Origin: Cryptomeria japonica
Taxonomy: Eukaryota > Streptophyta > Pinopsida > Cupressales > Cupressaceae
Assembly: GCF_030272615.1 (NCBI RefSeq)
Contig: NC_081414.1
Location: forward strand, 233,540,733 to 233,604,732
Length of the DNA: 64,000 bases
Reading direction: 5' to 3'
The notes beneath the pieces are model-generated. The model made no database searches. It worked only from the letters and a program-made list of their open reading frames with translations, and was not told the origin of the DNA. Position 1 is the first letter of the stretch; each line of letters starts with the position of its first letter. Of this stretch, positions 34,848 to 47,823 are shown one piece after another. Made by a program: the position numbers and the translations under genes.

Positions 34848-35638
34848 CACAATTCTTTGCAATCTTGCATCAACCAAAAACATTTTTCTTTTATTTTGTT
34901 TCCTGTTTTGTAGTTTTAGTATTTCTTTCAGCATTTCTTTCAGTTTGCTCATTGGATGTTGTGGAGCTGGATTTGGTTTGCAGACATGATCATCAATCTT
35001 AACCTTGGTTTGTAGGATGTTTGGATCTTTTTTCGACAAATTATTGCTTCTTGAATATGGGACAATTTTCTTTCATGTGTACTAGAGCCGCCTGGACCTA
35101 TTTTCTATTGTTGATACTTGTGGATTTTTCTTGTTGCTTGTGGAGCCTGATTTTTTTGTTTCCAACGTTCATTGGTGTGTGGATGACCTTCCCTTAGGTT
35201 TGTACTTCATCCTTTGGATTTTTTGGAGGGATCTCTTCGGTAGAGGTCGACCTTGTTGTTTTACATGTTTCATCTTGTTCATCGACATTTGTTCATCTTG
35301 GGCTGACGCAGATCATCCTTGATCATATAAATCAATGTAATTAAGCATTTAGAAATCAGTTTTTAAAACATAGAAGATAGATCTAAAGATTAGGAGTTCT
35401 GAAGTTGGCTCGCATTCTTTCTTGAGCCGAATGTTGCATAACACACATGTTTTGTACTCAGGCCTATGAGCCCAATGTTGTGAGCCCGCATTGTGTCAAC
35501 AGTTTGTAATCAATTTTTGTGATATAATAAATTTGATTCTGTATTGCATCCATCATATTGTGTTGTTAGTGTTGTGTTTTATCTGCTGCACGGTTTGAAC
35601 TGTTTTCCTTGAGGACCCTCCTAACTGTGACTGCACCA
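34848..35638 (+). repeat. 3' LTR of the gypsy element
   Basis: Follows the chromodomain and a purine-rich GCAGGAGAA. Matches 24700-25489. Ends GACTGCACCA and is followed by AATAT. The same AATAT lies near 24654, but the left border is unsure, so a target duplication is not claimed. Confidence 0.7.
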
Positions 35639-36283
35639 AATATGGACACATTTGAGAAGCTGCCACATTATGCATTGTAAGCTCTATAAATACAAGTGTT
35701 TGTGAGAAGAGCTTAGGTGAGAGGAGTTCATTTTGTAGGGCTTATTATTTTGAATTTTCTCTAGGATGGAGAAGGATGCAAATCTCCATGTAAAGGCTTA
35801 GAGTGTGACTATTGTATTGCAACTATTCATTTTGTTGATGAATAATACAATCAGTCTATATTTTTTGAGTGTGGGGTTTTTTACTCAAAAGGGGTTTCCC
35901 CATGTAAATTATGTGAACTCTTCTATCTTCTAACTTGTTCTTTTTGTTTAGTGATTATGTAATGTTGAATCTTAATGTATGCATGTTGTTGAAGTTGTTT
36001 GATCTGCCAAGATCTAAAAAAGTGCATAAACGTTCCTCTAAGGTTTTAATCATGGGAAATAAGCTATGCCTATTTTTTCTTTATGGCATGGTAGAATGTT
36101 TTTGTATCAGCATAAGATGTCATCTATTTGTGAAAAAACAATAGATATTGGATGTGTATATTGATATTAGATGGTCATTATGGGATGCCCCATTTCTCCT
36201 CATCCGGTATTAGAGATTTTCTATGGTATTTGCAGGTTGCTTGCATGTGCATTATATGGTTTGTATGTATTTTCATGGACTCA
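35639..36283. other. LTR-like non-coding flank
   Basis: Has a TATA-like CTCTATAAATAC (near 35691), polyadenylation-like AATAATAC, and CTCAAAAGGGGTTTCCCCATG near 35887, all common in LTRs. Borders are not visible. No gene. Confidence 0.35.
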
Positions 36284-36291
36284 CATATTGC

Positions 36292-36588
36292 CACGGGGGC
36301 TTCACTTAGTGAACCTGGGTTATAGCACGTGCGTTCATGGCATACTAAAGAATCCCCCTATTTTCAAAAAATATTGCCCTAAACTCCCTTTTTGTCAGCC
36401 CCTCCCAATACATAGGTTGAATTAAAAGCCCCCTTATTTTCACCAAATATTGCTTTTTTCATAGCCCGAATAAAAAACCCCCCTATTTTCATCGATAGGA
36501 AATATATCGTACCCTCATTTTTGGGATATTAAACCCCCCAATATGAATGCATGTGATATAATATTGCCTAGCCAGTGAAGCCCCCGTG
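36292..36588. mobile_element. 297-bp MITE with 15-bp TIRs and 8-bp target duplication
   Basis: CACGGGGGCTTCACT at 36292-36306 is exactly repeated in inverted form as AGTGAAGCCCCCGTG at 36574-36588. CATATTGC flanks both sides (36284-36291 and 36589-36596). Eight-base duplications are usual for hAT elements, though P and Merlin types also give them. The interior is non-coding, with three CCCCC(T)TATTTTCA direct repeats. Confidence 0.9.
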
Positions 36589-36596
36589 CATATTGC

Positions 36597-39500
36597 TTGC
36601 ATGTGATTGCATGTTGCTTAATTTTTTTGGTGAGTTTCATATACTTTTTTTTGAGTTACATGGACTCGCATTTTGTTGATATGTCAATGCATGTGAAGAT
36701 CCTTGGTGTTTTAGGTTTTGGGTATTCCTTCTATGAAGATTTCTTAGCCAAGAAAGCTTGAGGGAATCTGAAGGAATCAATTGAATATGGATCCTTTGGT
36801 GAGTGGAAGTCTTGTAGTTGTTTAAGTTTTTAGGAGATAGCATGTAGTTTGAAGGATGGTGAAGACATAGAAAATGAAGTTGATCATGTTGAAATGACAA
36901 AGGTCTTGTTTGACAGTAGAAAAATTATTGATGCATGGAGTGTGACATTTTTTACACTTTATTGTTGCATGCAACAAAGTTTTCATATTGGGTGGCATTG
37001 AGAGGCTCCTAGGTGATATGGATAAGCTTGATTTTTTTCAACTATGGAGTGATGTGCTTAAATGTTGGGTGCTTGTTTTTTTCCAGTATTGGAATGCACT
37101 ACCTTTGTTACCCCAAATCTATGGAGGCTATTAAGTTGATCATTAGATGATCTAGAATCTTTTGAAATAGCTTGTCTCCCTTATATGCATGTACCGATCA
37201 TGGTTGTGGAGCTGTCCTACAAATGGGCTCGAGATTCATGATCTGATTGTTCCTTATGGATGGTTGTACTTGCATGGCTCATATTCATGTTCCTTGGATC
37301 TAAGGGGTTTACATATATTCCTTAAAAATATATGGTGATGCTCATTTATGATAATCCATTGTTTTAGGTTAACATGTTTGACATTTTTTAGACTTTTGAG
37401 TCATCAATATGTGAAGTGGGCATGGATGTGCATAAGTTTTCTTGAATAGAGTGGTTTTGCAAGTTTTACATGATCAAGAAAAACTTGTGGTTTTGTGGAT
37501 CTACTGAAGAGGTTTTTTCTAGACCTTGGTGCATTTGAGGTGTTTTTAGATGAGATAGTTGTAGTTTTGCATGCGTTCTTCATGCATGGTGAGAGGAGGT
37601 GTGATGGTTTCTCTACATGGGGGTGTTGGTATGTGATTAGTCACTCAACATTTCTGTGGTGATGGTTTTTGGATTCTTGGACTATGGTGCTCAATGTGAA
37701 CATGATTGGAAAATTGGATTTGTGCTTGATTCAGTGTTTGAGTCATGTTGTCTACATGATAATATTCTTAGAGATCTTAGTTTGTATGTCACTAATGTGA
37801 TAGTGGGTTTTCATGTTGCGATGATTGGATCTACAAGCTATGCAATTATGTGGGTAGGCCACCCATTTAATTATAGTAGGATAACTCAAATCTAGGTACT
37901 GTCTATATCCACGAGGTTTGATTCAATGTTTATGTAGACTTGTTAGTTGGCCTTGTCTATTGTTGCTTGTGCATTGGTGTCATTTATTTGAGATGAGAGG
38001 ATGGATGATGCGTGAGTACCTAGATAGTTGGTTATGGGGTCTTATATCATGGTTTATTTCCTTAGTTTGGAGAGCTTTGTTCCACTTGGTCTGATTACAA
38101 ATACACTTGTATGTGTGTGGACTTAGATGATTTTCAGATTTTGGAGATGGTTTGTCATGTGCTTGGAGAGCTTAGTATCACTATTCAGTGAGAGCTTTAC
38201 TAGTTGTGTAATCATCATTTGGTGATGAATGATCTTCTTTAATGATGCAAATATTTTGGAGGAAATCTTAGATCTTTTCGTTGAAGAAGAGTTCCTCTAC
38301 CTTTGGATGTACACTATTTGAGGATGTGTAACATCTCAAGTCCATGGAGGAATCTTATAGTCTTTTTTGAGGTGTTGGTGGTTCTTGATAGGTATGTCAA
38401 TTTAGAGTATGTTGGTGTTATGTCATGGGATACTCTTGTTTGTGCACTTTAGAGTATTTCTCTTGTGACCATGGTATGTTCACTTGGATCATATCATCTC
38501 CTAAGAGAAGATGGTTAGATCATGATGGGTTCTTAACTCTATAGATTGGATATTTGATAGTGGTTTGGTGAGTTCTCTTTTTATTGAGTGCATTGGTCAT
38601 GTGCATGAGAGTTTCATGGGAGTGCAATGTTGCATTTTGGAGCTTAGCATGGGTTGATCAGTCGTTGGTTCTCATGGATACATGGAGACTTAGGTGAAGA
38701 TGGAGTTCTCTTGAGATGAGAGACATGTGTTGAGATGGTTACTCTTGATGATATTTCAGCTAGACATCCAAACTTAAGTGCACAAATTAGTCAAATTAGT
38801 AGGCTTCTCAGGTCTATTGAACTCTAGAGATAAGTCTTTGAAGTGACAATACCAAGCTCCCCAAATAATTTTTATTGATAATATGTTTGTGCCTAAGATT
38901 TTGAGAGTCAAGAAACCTAATAATCATTGCATGTCATGTGCTTGTATTAAAAATAACCCTAAGCAAACATATGTCAAATATTAAAAAAATTAATTTAAGT
39001 ATGTCAAATTTGCTTGGATTTTCATGAATATGAGAATGTGCCAATTGGAGTTGGCCATGTATTTCCATACTTATTTTATTAAGATTTGATGGCTTGGCCT
39101 ATCTTTAATATTGTCTTAAGCCCCATCTATCAGATGTCACCCTATCTTAAGATAAGGACTATTTTAGACATAAAGATGAGTGCCTAGGGTCGATGATAAT
39201 ATCAAACTCAAGAAGCCAAATATGTCAATCCAGGAGAATTTTTAGTGATGTTGTAAGAATATATTCCTTTATATATTGTGGCAAGAAATTTAAAAAATTA
39301 ATTAAATAAATATTCTAACTTTTTTCAAGTCAATTGAGTTTTCCTATATGGTATCAAATCATGATTTAAAACTAAGGGCCTAAAGTGCCAATAAAGATAA
39401 AATTTTAAGTTTAATTTTGAGATTGATTAGGGATTTAATCATGCAATTATTCTATTGATACAAGTATTAAGAAAGATGATGTTCAAAAGTTACTCTTTTG

Positions 39501-40779
39501 TAGTGTATCAATATACAACATTTATTTATCACTATGACTTTATTGGTTTAATATCAATCATGAAGAAGAAGAAGAGGAGAGAAGGTAGAAGAAGGATAAG
39601 AGTGGTTCATAAATAAGTTACTAAACTCTAGGATAGAAGTGAAAGAGAAAAGACATTAGAAATAGAGATAACCCAAAAAATGGAAAATGAAATACTAAAA
39701 TTAATTTTAAAAGAAATACTAGCAAATTTTATAATTGAATAGTGTTAGCCCCATTTTTAAACAAGAGACGCTATGCATCAAGTTCGTGCCGCAATGTTTT
39801 AGGTTACTGTAGGGGTTTAAGGAAAAAACAATTGATTAAAGATTTTATATATGAGACTATTGTTAGAGAAGAGATTGTGAATTTGATGTTATATGACCTA
39901 GATATGATAATTTGGTTTCACATGTTTTATTTGAAAATATCTCCAACAATGTATGTGCCAGTAGATAGTGAAGGGCAATGTTTGCTTTAACAAACTCACA
40001 CAACCATAATAACACAATCCCCTTACATTAGTGACATTGTTAAATATAAGGTTTATATTGGACAAATTTAGAAAATCTAAGCTTTGGAAGCAGTGCAAAA
40101 ATAATTGTGATTGAATGGTACCATTGAGCAATAAGATAAAATGAGACAAGCAAACAAAACAAAACAAGTAGAATTAGAAAAAAAAAAGATAAAATATAAT
40201 AAATATAAAAGAGGGAAAAAATCAACTGATCATATACTATTTCAAACCTATTTACCCACAACTTAGTTATGCCTGTTGTTTACAACATAGTTTTGATCAC
40301 CTACACCTTTGTTCTATGCTTGTATAACTAAAGAATCATGAATATGAAGAAATTTCATAGAAGTAGAAGACAAAGATGTTTGTGTTCTTCCTTGTAGAAT
40401 AAGCTACAATTTAATTTTTCTTGATTGTTTGTTGTCCACATCTAGAAAAGCTCTATATGGAGGTCTATTTCTGCACGAGAGGAAGAAACTTTTGGAATTT
40501 CTTAATTAGGCTATTTGTATTTAGTGGAATCATTGGATGAGTGTACAAAAAGACAAATATAGTTGTAGCTATAAGAATATAATTTAAATTTCAAGAATCT
40601 TTTACTTTGAGTAAATGGTGGGTGGGAGGAGGTCGCACCCAACGCTGACAATGTGCAATCAGCCCAAGGTTATGAACATTCATCAAAGCATGAAGGACGG
40701 ATAAAACATTAATGTATGATGTAGTTGCAATAGTTTAACAGAATACATTGGGGAGATGTCATCTGATAAAATGCAATGA
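36597..40779. other. Non-coding region, no gene seen
   Basis: Mixed T-rich then A-rich sequence. Some frames of 60-90 codons exist but none has family motifs or a consistent codon pattern. A GAA-rich purine stretch lies at 39550-39600. Probably old, unrecognisable repeats. Confidence 0.5.
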
Positions 40780-42870
40780 CTGCAGACTAGGTGCAAAATA
40801 GATTTGGTGAAAATAGCTTTAGAAACTTTCAGGAACGTGCAATTGCGGGTGTAAAACAAATTCTACAACCTCTGCTAACTTCCTCTCTGGTTGCGCAAAA
40901 TGGAAATGCTCCGGTAGACCTGTATACAAAATGTGTAGGCACAGATAAACTGCGATATTCATTTGACAGAGAAATGTCATCTCATGGAATATAATGATGG
41001 CAGAGTGTCCTACACGCTGTTTGGAGAGATAGCGAACTTGGAAAGGTTATAAACACCCATCGAAGCATTATGATGAGGAGATTTTATCAGATATTATAGT
41101 TGGAGTCTCTCTGGTAGACATGCTTGCAAAATGTCGAGTCAAAGACAAGGCGTGTGAACTCGTCGACAGATTTTCACCAAAAGAATGTCATTTCTCAGCA
41201 CGTGGATAGTTTGACAGAAGTCGTAAAACAAATGTGGAAACAAAGCTCTAACACACTTGAATTTTTTTGATTATGATAAATCGGTTTTACAGGGATCAGA
41301 AATCCAAAGTCAGAGATCAATACAAAAAATAAAGTTGCTAACCAGTTCAAAACCAACGGCAAAGCAGCCACAAAAACGGGGTCAAGTCTACACAGCAAAA
41401 ATACAAAACAGAAATAGAGAAAACCTAAAACACACTAAACCAGAGATTGCATCAGCTCCGAATTATTTTGGATCATATTCTTGTTGATATCCTTGAGCTC
41501 ATCCATGATGAACCTGGAGGTACTCTTCTTGTCCTCGTATAGGGGTGAGTAGTGGTCTGAGGTCCCGTACCCTGCAAGTTCTGCTCCTGAATTTTCTTCT
41601 TCTATTTGTTGTCTGAGGGTGGGATACTGGTGGTAAACTGAGCTCTTTGATCCACAATCATTGCATTGACCTTTTTAAGACCTTGAGCGCTGTTATTCAT
41701 GACTTCCCTGCTAATATCGATCAGATTCTTCAGATTGCCTTTAATCTCTTCCAAGTGAACTGTTTAGCATTGACCATTTTAAGACAGCTGAATTGTTTCT
41801 CAATGAAATCTGGAAGCAAAAATAAGGCAAGTGAACCGTTTGGCAATGTCTCTCAAAGTACCAAAGCCGCAGCCTATAGAGAATAGACAAAGCAGTTAAA
41901 ACGATTGATATAACATCGCGAAGAGATGCCAACCCATGGAATGCAATGATTAGCAAGATTTGCAGCGAACAAATATGATGAAAAGACTTTGAAACTTTCA
42001 AGCAAATATAACTGACAAATGTGAAGCTAAATTTGCGCAATGCATGGGCAGGGTTGAAGCTAATAAGGTATGTGCCTTCATTAAATCATAGACGATAGAA
42101 CACTCTGGGCAAATATTGCTTTGGGAAACATCATACAACATGGAGAAGCGTAGACAAAGCACGTGGGCCCTTTGACATAATGCTTTAAAGAGATGTGTTC
42201 ACATGAAATGTGCCGTTTGTAATAAATACACAAAGTTGAATTGATGGAAAGGCTTTAGAAATTTTTGAGCAAAAGCAATTGTTAGAAGTCAATGCCAACA
42301 TCTCATGCGCTGCGCCAAATTGGGATCGTTGTAATAAGCAATGAGAATCCATCAAAGCATAACAGAAAAAACGATTTTTAACAGCTAATATGCTTTGAGT
42401 GTACTGATTTAAGGATGCTTGCAAAATGCAGAATCATAGACCGTGTGAAATGTTTAACAAAATGCCTCAAGGATATGTGTTCTCATGACATGCAATGATC
42501 GGTATTGTAGTAAATATTATAAAATAGATTTGTTGAAAAGGCGTTAGAAACTTTGAGGAAAATGCAGTTTGTAGGCATAAAGTTGATTCCACATTTCTTG
42601 CCACCATCCTCTCTTACTTGCGCAAACAATAGAAGTCTTGTAACAGGCTATGGACATCCGTCAAAGCATAAAGAATGCAGTAATTTGGTCGAGTGTTTAC
42701 GTCGGAAATGCTCTAGCTAACATGTATGCAAAACGTGAATGCAGAAGCCACTGAATTGTTTGTCAGAATGCTTACAAGAGATGTGGTTCCATGAGATTGT
42801 TTGATAAAGAGCTTCAAGGAACGTAATTGAACAAAGTGCTAATGGGTTTGATGTGAAAAGGCGAATTTGA
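40780..42870 (+). pseudogene. PPR protein pseudogene with about five decayed repeats
   Basis: Recurring blocks read like FVEKALETLRKMQFVGIK, followed by a TCAN-like helix, GHPSKH/INTHRSIM in place of the usual IHQSI, LANMYAK/LAKCRVKDKA, and FDREMS/MPQ: the P-L-S order of plant PPR proteins. Each block is broken by stops or frameshifts. Spacing of about 300-500 bp between blocks fits PLS triplets. A LINE fragment interrupts it at about 41262-41880. Intact proteins of this type bind organellar RNA; this copy cannot. Confidence 0.65.
41262..41880 (-). mobile_element. Minus-strand LINE 3' fragment
   Basis: On the minus strand the end reads GATCCCTGTAAAACCGATTTATCATAATCAAAAAAATT, divided here by no gap, like the GTCCCCTCAAAACC...CTTAATCAAAA end of the LINE at 61692. 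Upstream (41640-41830) is a basic coiled-coil-like frame (ALKVLKRSM) similar in style to the ORF at 62100-62585. It lies inside the PPR pseudogene, with no secure target duplication. Confidence 0.5.
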
Positions 42871-43539
42871 AGATAACAAATATTTGAGTATTTGCACCAT
42901 GACTAGGGTAGGAAAAACTTTGTTGAAATGGATCAATATTATTATATCAGGAGTTTTGTTGAATGCTATTGTTACATGAGAAATATTTTTGGTCGACATA
43001 GGTTTGGTTCAAAGTTTGACAAATTTATTGGGGTTGGTTTTTTTTTTTGTTTTTTTTTTTCTTTTGTTCCTATAGGGTACATGGAAACATATAGATTGCA
43101 GATTACACTACAAAATATCATTTGAACTAGATCTAGAGGAATTCGATGAAATGAAATGATAAGAATTAGGTGAAGGAACTCCTTATGCAAAGAATGCTTA
43201 AGATATATAATTGGGGCTAAATTTCTTGAAAGAAAGTTGCTATCCAACGGGTATCTTTGGGGACAATGATTCATGTATCAATGTATGAGATTTTCATACT
43301 ACTTAATCTTTTTCATCCTTGAGTTGTCTTTTTTTTTTTCAATGGGAAGATGTATGTAAATCATGTCCTCAAATGACTAAAAGTTGAGATGATTGTAGGT
43401 ACCAATGAAGTAGATGAAGATTGAAAACTACTTCAATATGATCAATAACTTTGTCTTTTTCCAACCCACAAGTTTCAAGTTGTTCTTTTGTAAAAGTGGC
43501 GATGTCACTCATGTAACCATAAGTTAGAATTCAGACTCA

Positions 43540-43690
43540 GTTTTTGTAAAAGTTAGTTATCCTAAATTGTTTCTAAAATTAGTTATCCTAACTTGTTTCT
43601 AAAAGGTAGTTATCCTAATGGGTACTTAAGGTAGTTATCCTAAGGTGGTTACACAAGGTGATTATCAATGTAAGTCTATAAATGCAATGT
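43540..43690 (+). promoter_or_regulatory. TAGTTATCCTAA repeats and TATA box, LTR-like promoter
   Basis: Four to five copies of (T/A/G)TAGTTATCCTAA at about 43552, 43580, 43607 and 43632, the first two in 27-bp units. GTCTATAAATGCAATG follows at about 43674. Downstream is a leader-like segment without a gene. This looks like the U3 of an old LTR. Confidence 0.4.
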
Positions 43691-45510
43691 TATTGCATTT
43701 ATAAAGGGAGACTCTTATAGAGGGGAAACTTTGGAGAATTTTCTAGAGAGACTTTTGGAAGGCTTTTGCGTTTATATATTGTTCTCAAGGGTTTTTGAAC
43801 TTGTATATATTTAAAATGATAATGAAAAATGCATTTGGTTCATATGTCCTCAATGTGTTCTTTGTTATTATTATCAACTTCTCGTATATTACATTGATAA
43901 TCCATTTATGCATTTGTATGATCTATTGGTTTTCAGTTCGAAAATATATGTAATTGATGAAACACAATCATACCCTAGTATCTTGGTTTGAATGTGCTTA
44001 GGTCACTTGTTTTAACGTATGTCAAAATATGTTTTCTTTCTTTCATCAACATTGCATATCAAGACTTATTTTGTGCTAAAAACCCCCTTGTAATTTGTCG
44101 TTAGTTGTAAAATCTAATTTTGTGTTTGTATGTCTACCATTAGGGTTTCTATTAATCATCATGTTTTAGTTTTATGTTTTCTTGTTTATGTACTTTCAAG
44201 TTAAAAGTACACAAAAATTACAAATAACCCCATCATACGAGGGTGTTGCCCCTCTCAAACAGAGAGGAAGATTGTGGTTTTGCTTCAATCTCTCCAACTA
44301 TTGGCATGATTTTCACTACTCTTCAAGCAAATAGGGTCAATTCTAGAGAAATAATCGTAGTGAAAAATATGTTTACCAACAGATAGTATTAAAATTAATT
44401 ACATTTGATCTCACTTTTGGTTTCATTTTTTCTCCTTCCAATGCTATCCAATTATTAAAAAAAAATTAATTTTTTTTAACATTTTGCATACATGTCTACC
44501 AATGCATTTCTAATAGAAACGATGGATTCCATAACCTATTTGAAAGGCTCACATTTTGGTACAAGACGCTACAAAAATTGTTGGTGTGGGAAACCTAATT
44601 GAATACTATTTGAAAAACTCCCATTTTGGTATAGGTCATTGCAATAAATTGGCATGCATCCTCAATACTCTCTCAACTGAAATACATTTTGAAAAACCTA
44701 ATCCTTACTAACTCATAACTATCAAGCCTAGTGTAAATAATTGGATAAACTATCTAGTTAATCACACTACCACATTTGTCATGTAAGTCACATTCTATGT
44801 AAGAGACACATTTTTCAATGCATGTTATTTATTTAAAGATCTTTGGATTTATTTATTTTACAGTAGAACTATAGTGTCCTAAATTATAGTCACCTACAAT
44901 TTTTTCCTCACCTAGGCCTCACTTTGGCTTTTTAGTTTCCAAGCCTCGATTGAAATGTTGATTTTGCTCACACCACCTATTTACCTTGCATTTTCACCAT
45001 CTTCCTGATTCTCCCCCAATCTAGAGTCCTGATTTCTAGGACCAATGCACACCATGCTCTAGGACTCTTAATTGGACCACAAATTGAAGCCTCATAATGG
45101 TCATCATTAATGAGAAATAATTTGGATCTTGTGTCAGCCTACTCCAAAAATTTAATTGAATTTTCGGGTAGACAAGTATAAATTGGGGTTTGACCTGAGG
45201 CAAACCCCTATTCCCAACATATTTCCCTTTCTATTTGTAGAAAATAGTTATGAAGCTATACTCAAGAATCCTGACAGAATTGATAGTGATGAACAAGTTC
45301 AGCTCTCGATAGTAGAAAATTTAGAGTAGGGTGGATTTGTGCTACCTAGTCTAAAAAATTCAAGCCGAACTTCTAAGAATAGGTTATAGACATCTCCTTT
45401 TTCCTAGATCCAATTTTGTGTCTTAGTGGAATATCTGTAGCTTACTTTTTTATTAGTTTACTTCAATAATTCATGATTTTTCCCTAATTTCACAATTATA
45501 TTACAAATTC

Positions 45511-45961
45511 TGTGAGATTTTGCCAAGATCAAAAGCTCAATGAAAAGTACAATAGAGAGAAAAAATATAGGATAAGAATAAACTGTATTCTTATCAATAG
45601 ATAAAAGATCAATTGTTCCATTACATACAATGTAGATGAGCCTGCTTATATAGGCAAGGCTTATGGATATGTGAGCACACAAACATGACACGTGGCTCAA
45701 TAAGAAACAAGGGTAGGTAGGAAATAGGTGTGGGTAGGTAGGAGAAACAATATAATAGTCCACATGAGGTGGATCACCCACTGAATGTGGAGTGTAACAA
45801 CAAGATCAACACCATAAAAGGTGGAAATTCTCCTACACACACTATCCCAATGTGGCACAAACACCCAAGTGTCTCATACCCAAACTACTATGAAATGCAT
45901 TTCCTAAGTAAACTTAAGTAAGTGTAATAATATCCAAGATGATTAATTATTTACACCAACA
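45511..45961 (-). repeat. 3' LTR of the minus-strand element
   Basis: 451 bp. On the minus strand TGTTGGTGTAAATAATT... to ...AAATCTCACA. Partner at 49645-50095. Confidence 0.93.
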
Positions 45962-45975
45962 CCCCCACTTAAGTG
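45962..45975 (-). other. Polypurine tract of the minus-strand element
   Basis: CCCCCACTTAAGTG on the plus strand reads CACTTAAGTGGGGG on the minus strand and abuts the LTR. Confidence 0.7.
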
Positions 45976-46452
45976 CAACTTAGGGGAATGCACTTAAATC
46001 TACAATGCAACTAAGTAATGCAAGATGGGTCCCAGCTACTAGGCCATGTTAGGTACCCATGTACAAATACAAATGCATGCAAACCAATGCAATGAAATCT
46101 CTCACAAAGTGGGGAAAGAGAGAAAAACCCAATGGAAAAACCCTCCCCCAAAAGAGAGATGAAAAACTAGATACAAAGAACTCTCATAGAAGTATGTGAA
46201 GGACAAAACCCCAGGTGAGGAAAAAGTCCCCCCCATATGAGAGAAGAAGAGAAGCTAGGAAGCCCCCCCTCAATGTGGATTCTGCACCAATGATAGAAGC
46301 TCGATGTAGGAAGAAACTACTCCACGAACGTCGAACAACATTCCTCCCCTTAGGAAGAAACAAAACCAAAGGTGTATCCATGAAGTCTCCCCAATCATGA
46401 AGGGAAGATGTATGAAGAAAACTCATGATGAAAGGAATCTCTAAAAAACTGC

Positions 46453-46938
46453 TCAAGTGTCCCCATGTCGATGCTGAAAGATAACCCCCTCCAAAGGTGG
46501 TAAACTGTGCCACACTGCTGAAAAAGGTACTCCAAGATCTAGTGGAGATGGATGTAGAACATGTCCCAAAGACTCACATGTCTCCTCAAAAAATAAAGAG
46601 ACCTCCTCCAACTGTTGTACATAAGTATCCACAATCATGTCAACCTCGAAAGAATGATCATGTAGAGATTGAACAAGAGGGTCAGAGTGTTCCCTCGCAA
46701 CAATCAAAGAAGGATCATCTTCATCAAAGAGAAGATGAATGTCATCAATAATATCTCCCAAATCTGCAATGTAGGATTCGACAAACAAACCTGCAATGTC
46801 TGTCAAGTAATCATCCCATGAATCTGAAGCTGGAAGACGATGAATATCTTGCTGCACTAAATCACATGAAGGCAAAATTGTCGCACTATTCGCATCAACA
46901 GGTGCAATAGGTGATGTGATTTCAATATGAGGAGATGG
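46453..46938 (-). pseudogene. Acidic ORF in place of integrase-RT
   Basis: About 160 residues, Asp/Glu-rich with many aliphatics (for example SWDDYLTDIAGLFVESYIADL). It follows the protease ORF in frame, separated only by a TGA near 46939, so the two were probably one ORF. No motif recognised. The 3' portion recurs at about 2445-2850 in the deleted element, so it is a family trait. Confidence 0.5.
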
Positions 46939-46941
46939 AAT

Positions 46942-47823
46942 TCAAGACTCAAGAACGGGTTCACTTGTGAGAATCCCCATGTTCAAGTGTCCGTAGTTCT
47001 CCTCAAAAACTAAACCATCACAAGAAGTGTGATCATCATGTGTAGAATCATCAAATGTGAAATCATCAGCAGCAATAAAATTTGAAAAGGAGTATAACCG
47101 AGATGCATGATCAACCACCCCAGTTGCAATGATAGCTCTAGTCTCCAAGTCTCTAATGAAAACTGACTCAGGTGTAAACTCCACAACTCTCTTAGTTGCG
47201 CCATGTGTGATTTGATAGATAGAAAGGAGATTGTTTGTCAAGTGGGGTATGCACAACACATCATTGAAGGAGTTATCCCCAATGTCAATAGATCCTTTCC
47301 CAAGCACATCCATGTATGTATGATTGCCCATCAAAATTTGCGGCATGGTGCAAGGCTCAAATGTAGAGAACATAGACTGTGAAGATGCCATATGATGAGA
47401 AGCCCCTGAATCTAGAAGCCATCTCTCTGAATCATGACTGATAGTAGCACAAAAAGCTTTTCCTTTTCTTATCCCAAAAGAGTGATTCTTCCCACTTGTA
47501 GAAGCCATGAATGCTTGCCCTTTTCCTTTTGAATGTGAGGAAGTGGAAGTTGATGAATCATCCTTCTTGTAGACATTAGGTAAATCAATGTTATGCTTTT
47601 TGAGGATATGTGTGAGCTCATCAATCTTCTTAGAATGGCAACGATGCTCCTCATGACCAACCTTTTTACAATAGGCACAAGTAGGTCTCTCCCTCTTTGG
47701 TGAATTATCCCTCTTGGAAGAGGATGAATCTCCTTGTTGTGGAGAAGATGGTGTTTTGTTCTTAGGCTTTGATTGCCATTTCTTCTTATTTGAGTTGTGA
47801 TTTCCTTGATTTCCTTTGTTCCC
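46942..47823 (-). pseudogene. CCHC knuckle, aspartic protease and pre-integrase segment
   Basis: After a TAA at 47824-47826 the frame stays open. The knuckle CAYCKKVGHEEHRC (CX2CX4HX4C) binds RNA. The protease motif WLLDSGASHHM has the catalytic Asp in D-S-G-A. A pre-integrase-like part with NNLLSIYQI and RDLETRAIIATG follows, and the frame ends soon after YGHLNMG at TGA. The integrase core is missing. Confidence 0.88.

Larger units (their letters stand above)
24700..35638 (+). mobile_element. Decayed Ty3/gypsy chromovirus with nested insertions
   Basis: Long similar blocks at about 24700-25489 and 34848-35638 act as LTRs. TGGTATCAGAG (25492) follows the first as primer site. RT, RNase H, integrase and a chromodomain follow in the order and strand expected of chromoviruses. 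A gag start (Met-Ala, then ARGGG) with an indel lies near 25600. Gag and protease are otherwise missing, replaced by unassigned sequence and a truncated copia element. A solo LTR splits pol at 31246-32864. Many stops show it is dead. Confidence 0.75.

Noticed and set aside
24654-35643. AATAT as target duplication of the gypsy element
   Set aside because: AATAT follows the 3' LTR and lies near the 5' LTR, but the left LTR border cannot be aligned there and the motif is common in AT-rich DNA.
39540-39610. GAA/GAG-rich stretch as a polypurine tract
   Set aside because: No LTR start or element end is adjacent. Simple purine-rich sequence explains it.
42972-43274. 100-codon minus-strand frame
   Set aside because: Includes a translated T-rich homopolymer run (poly-Lys) and has no motif.
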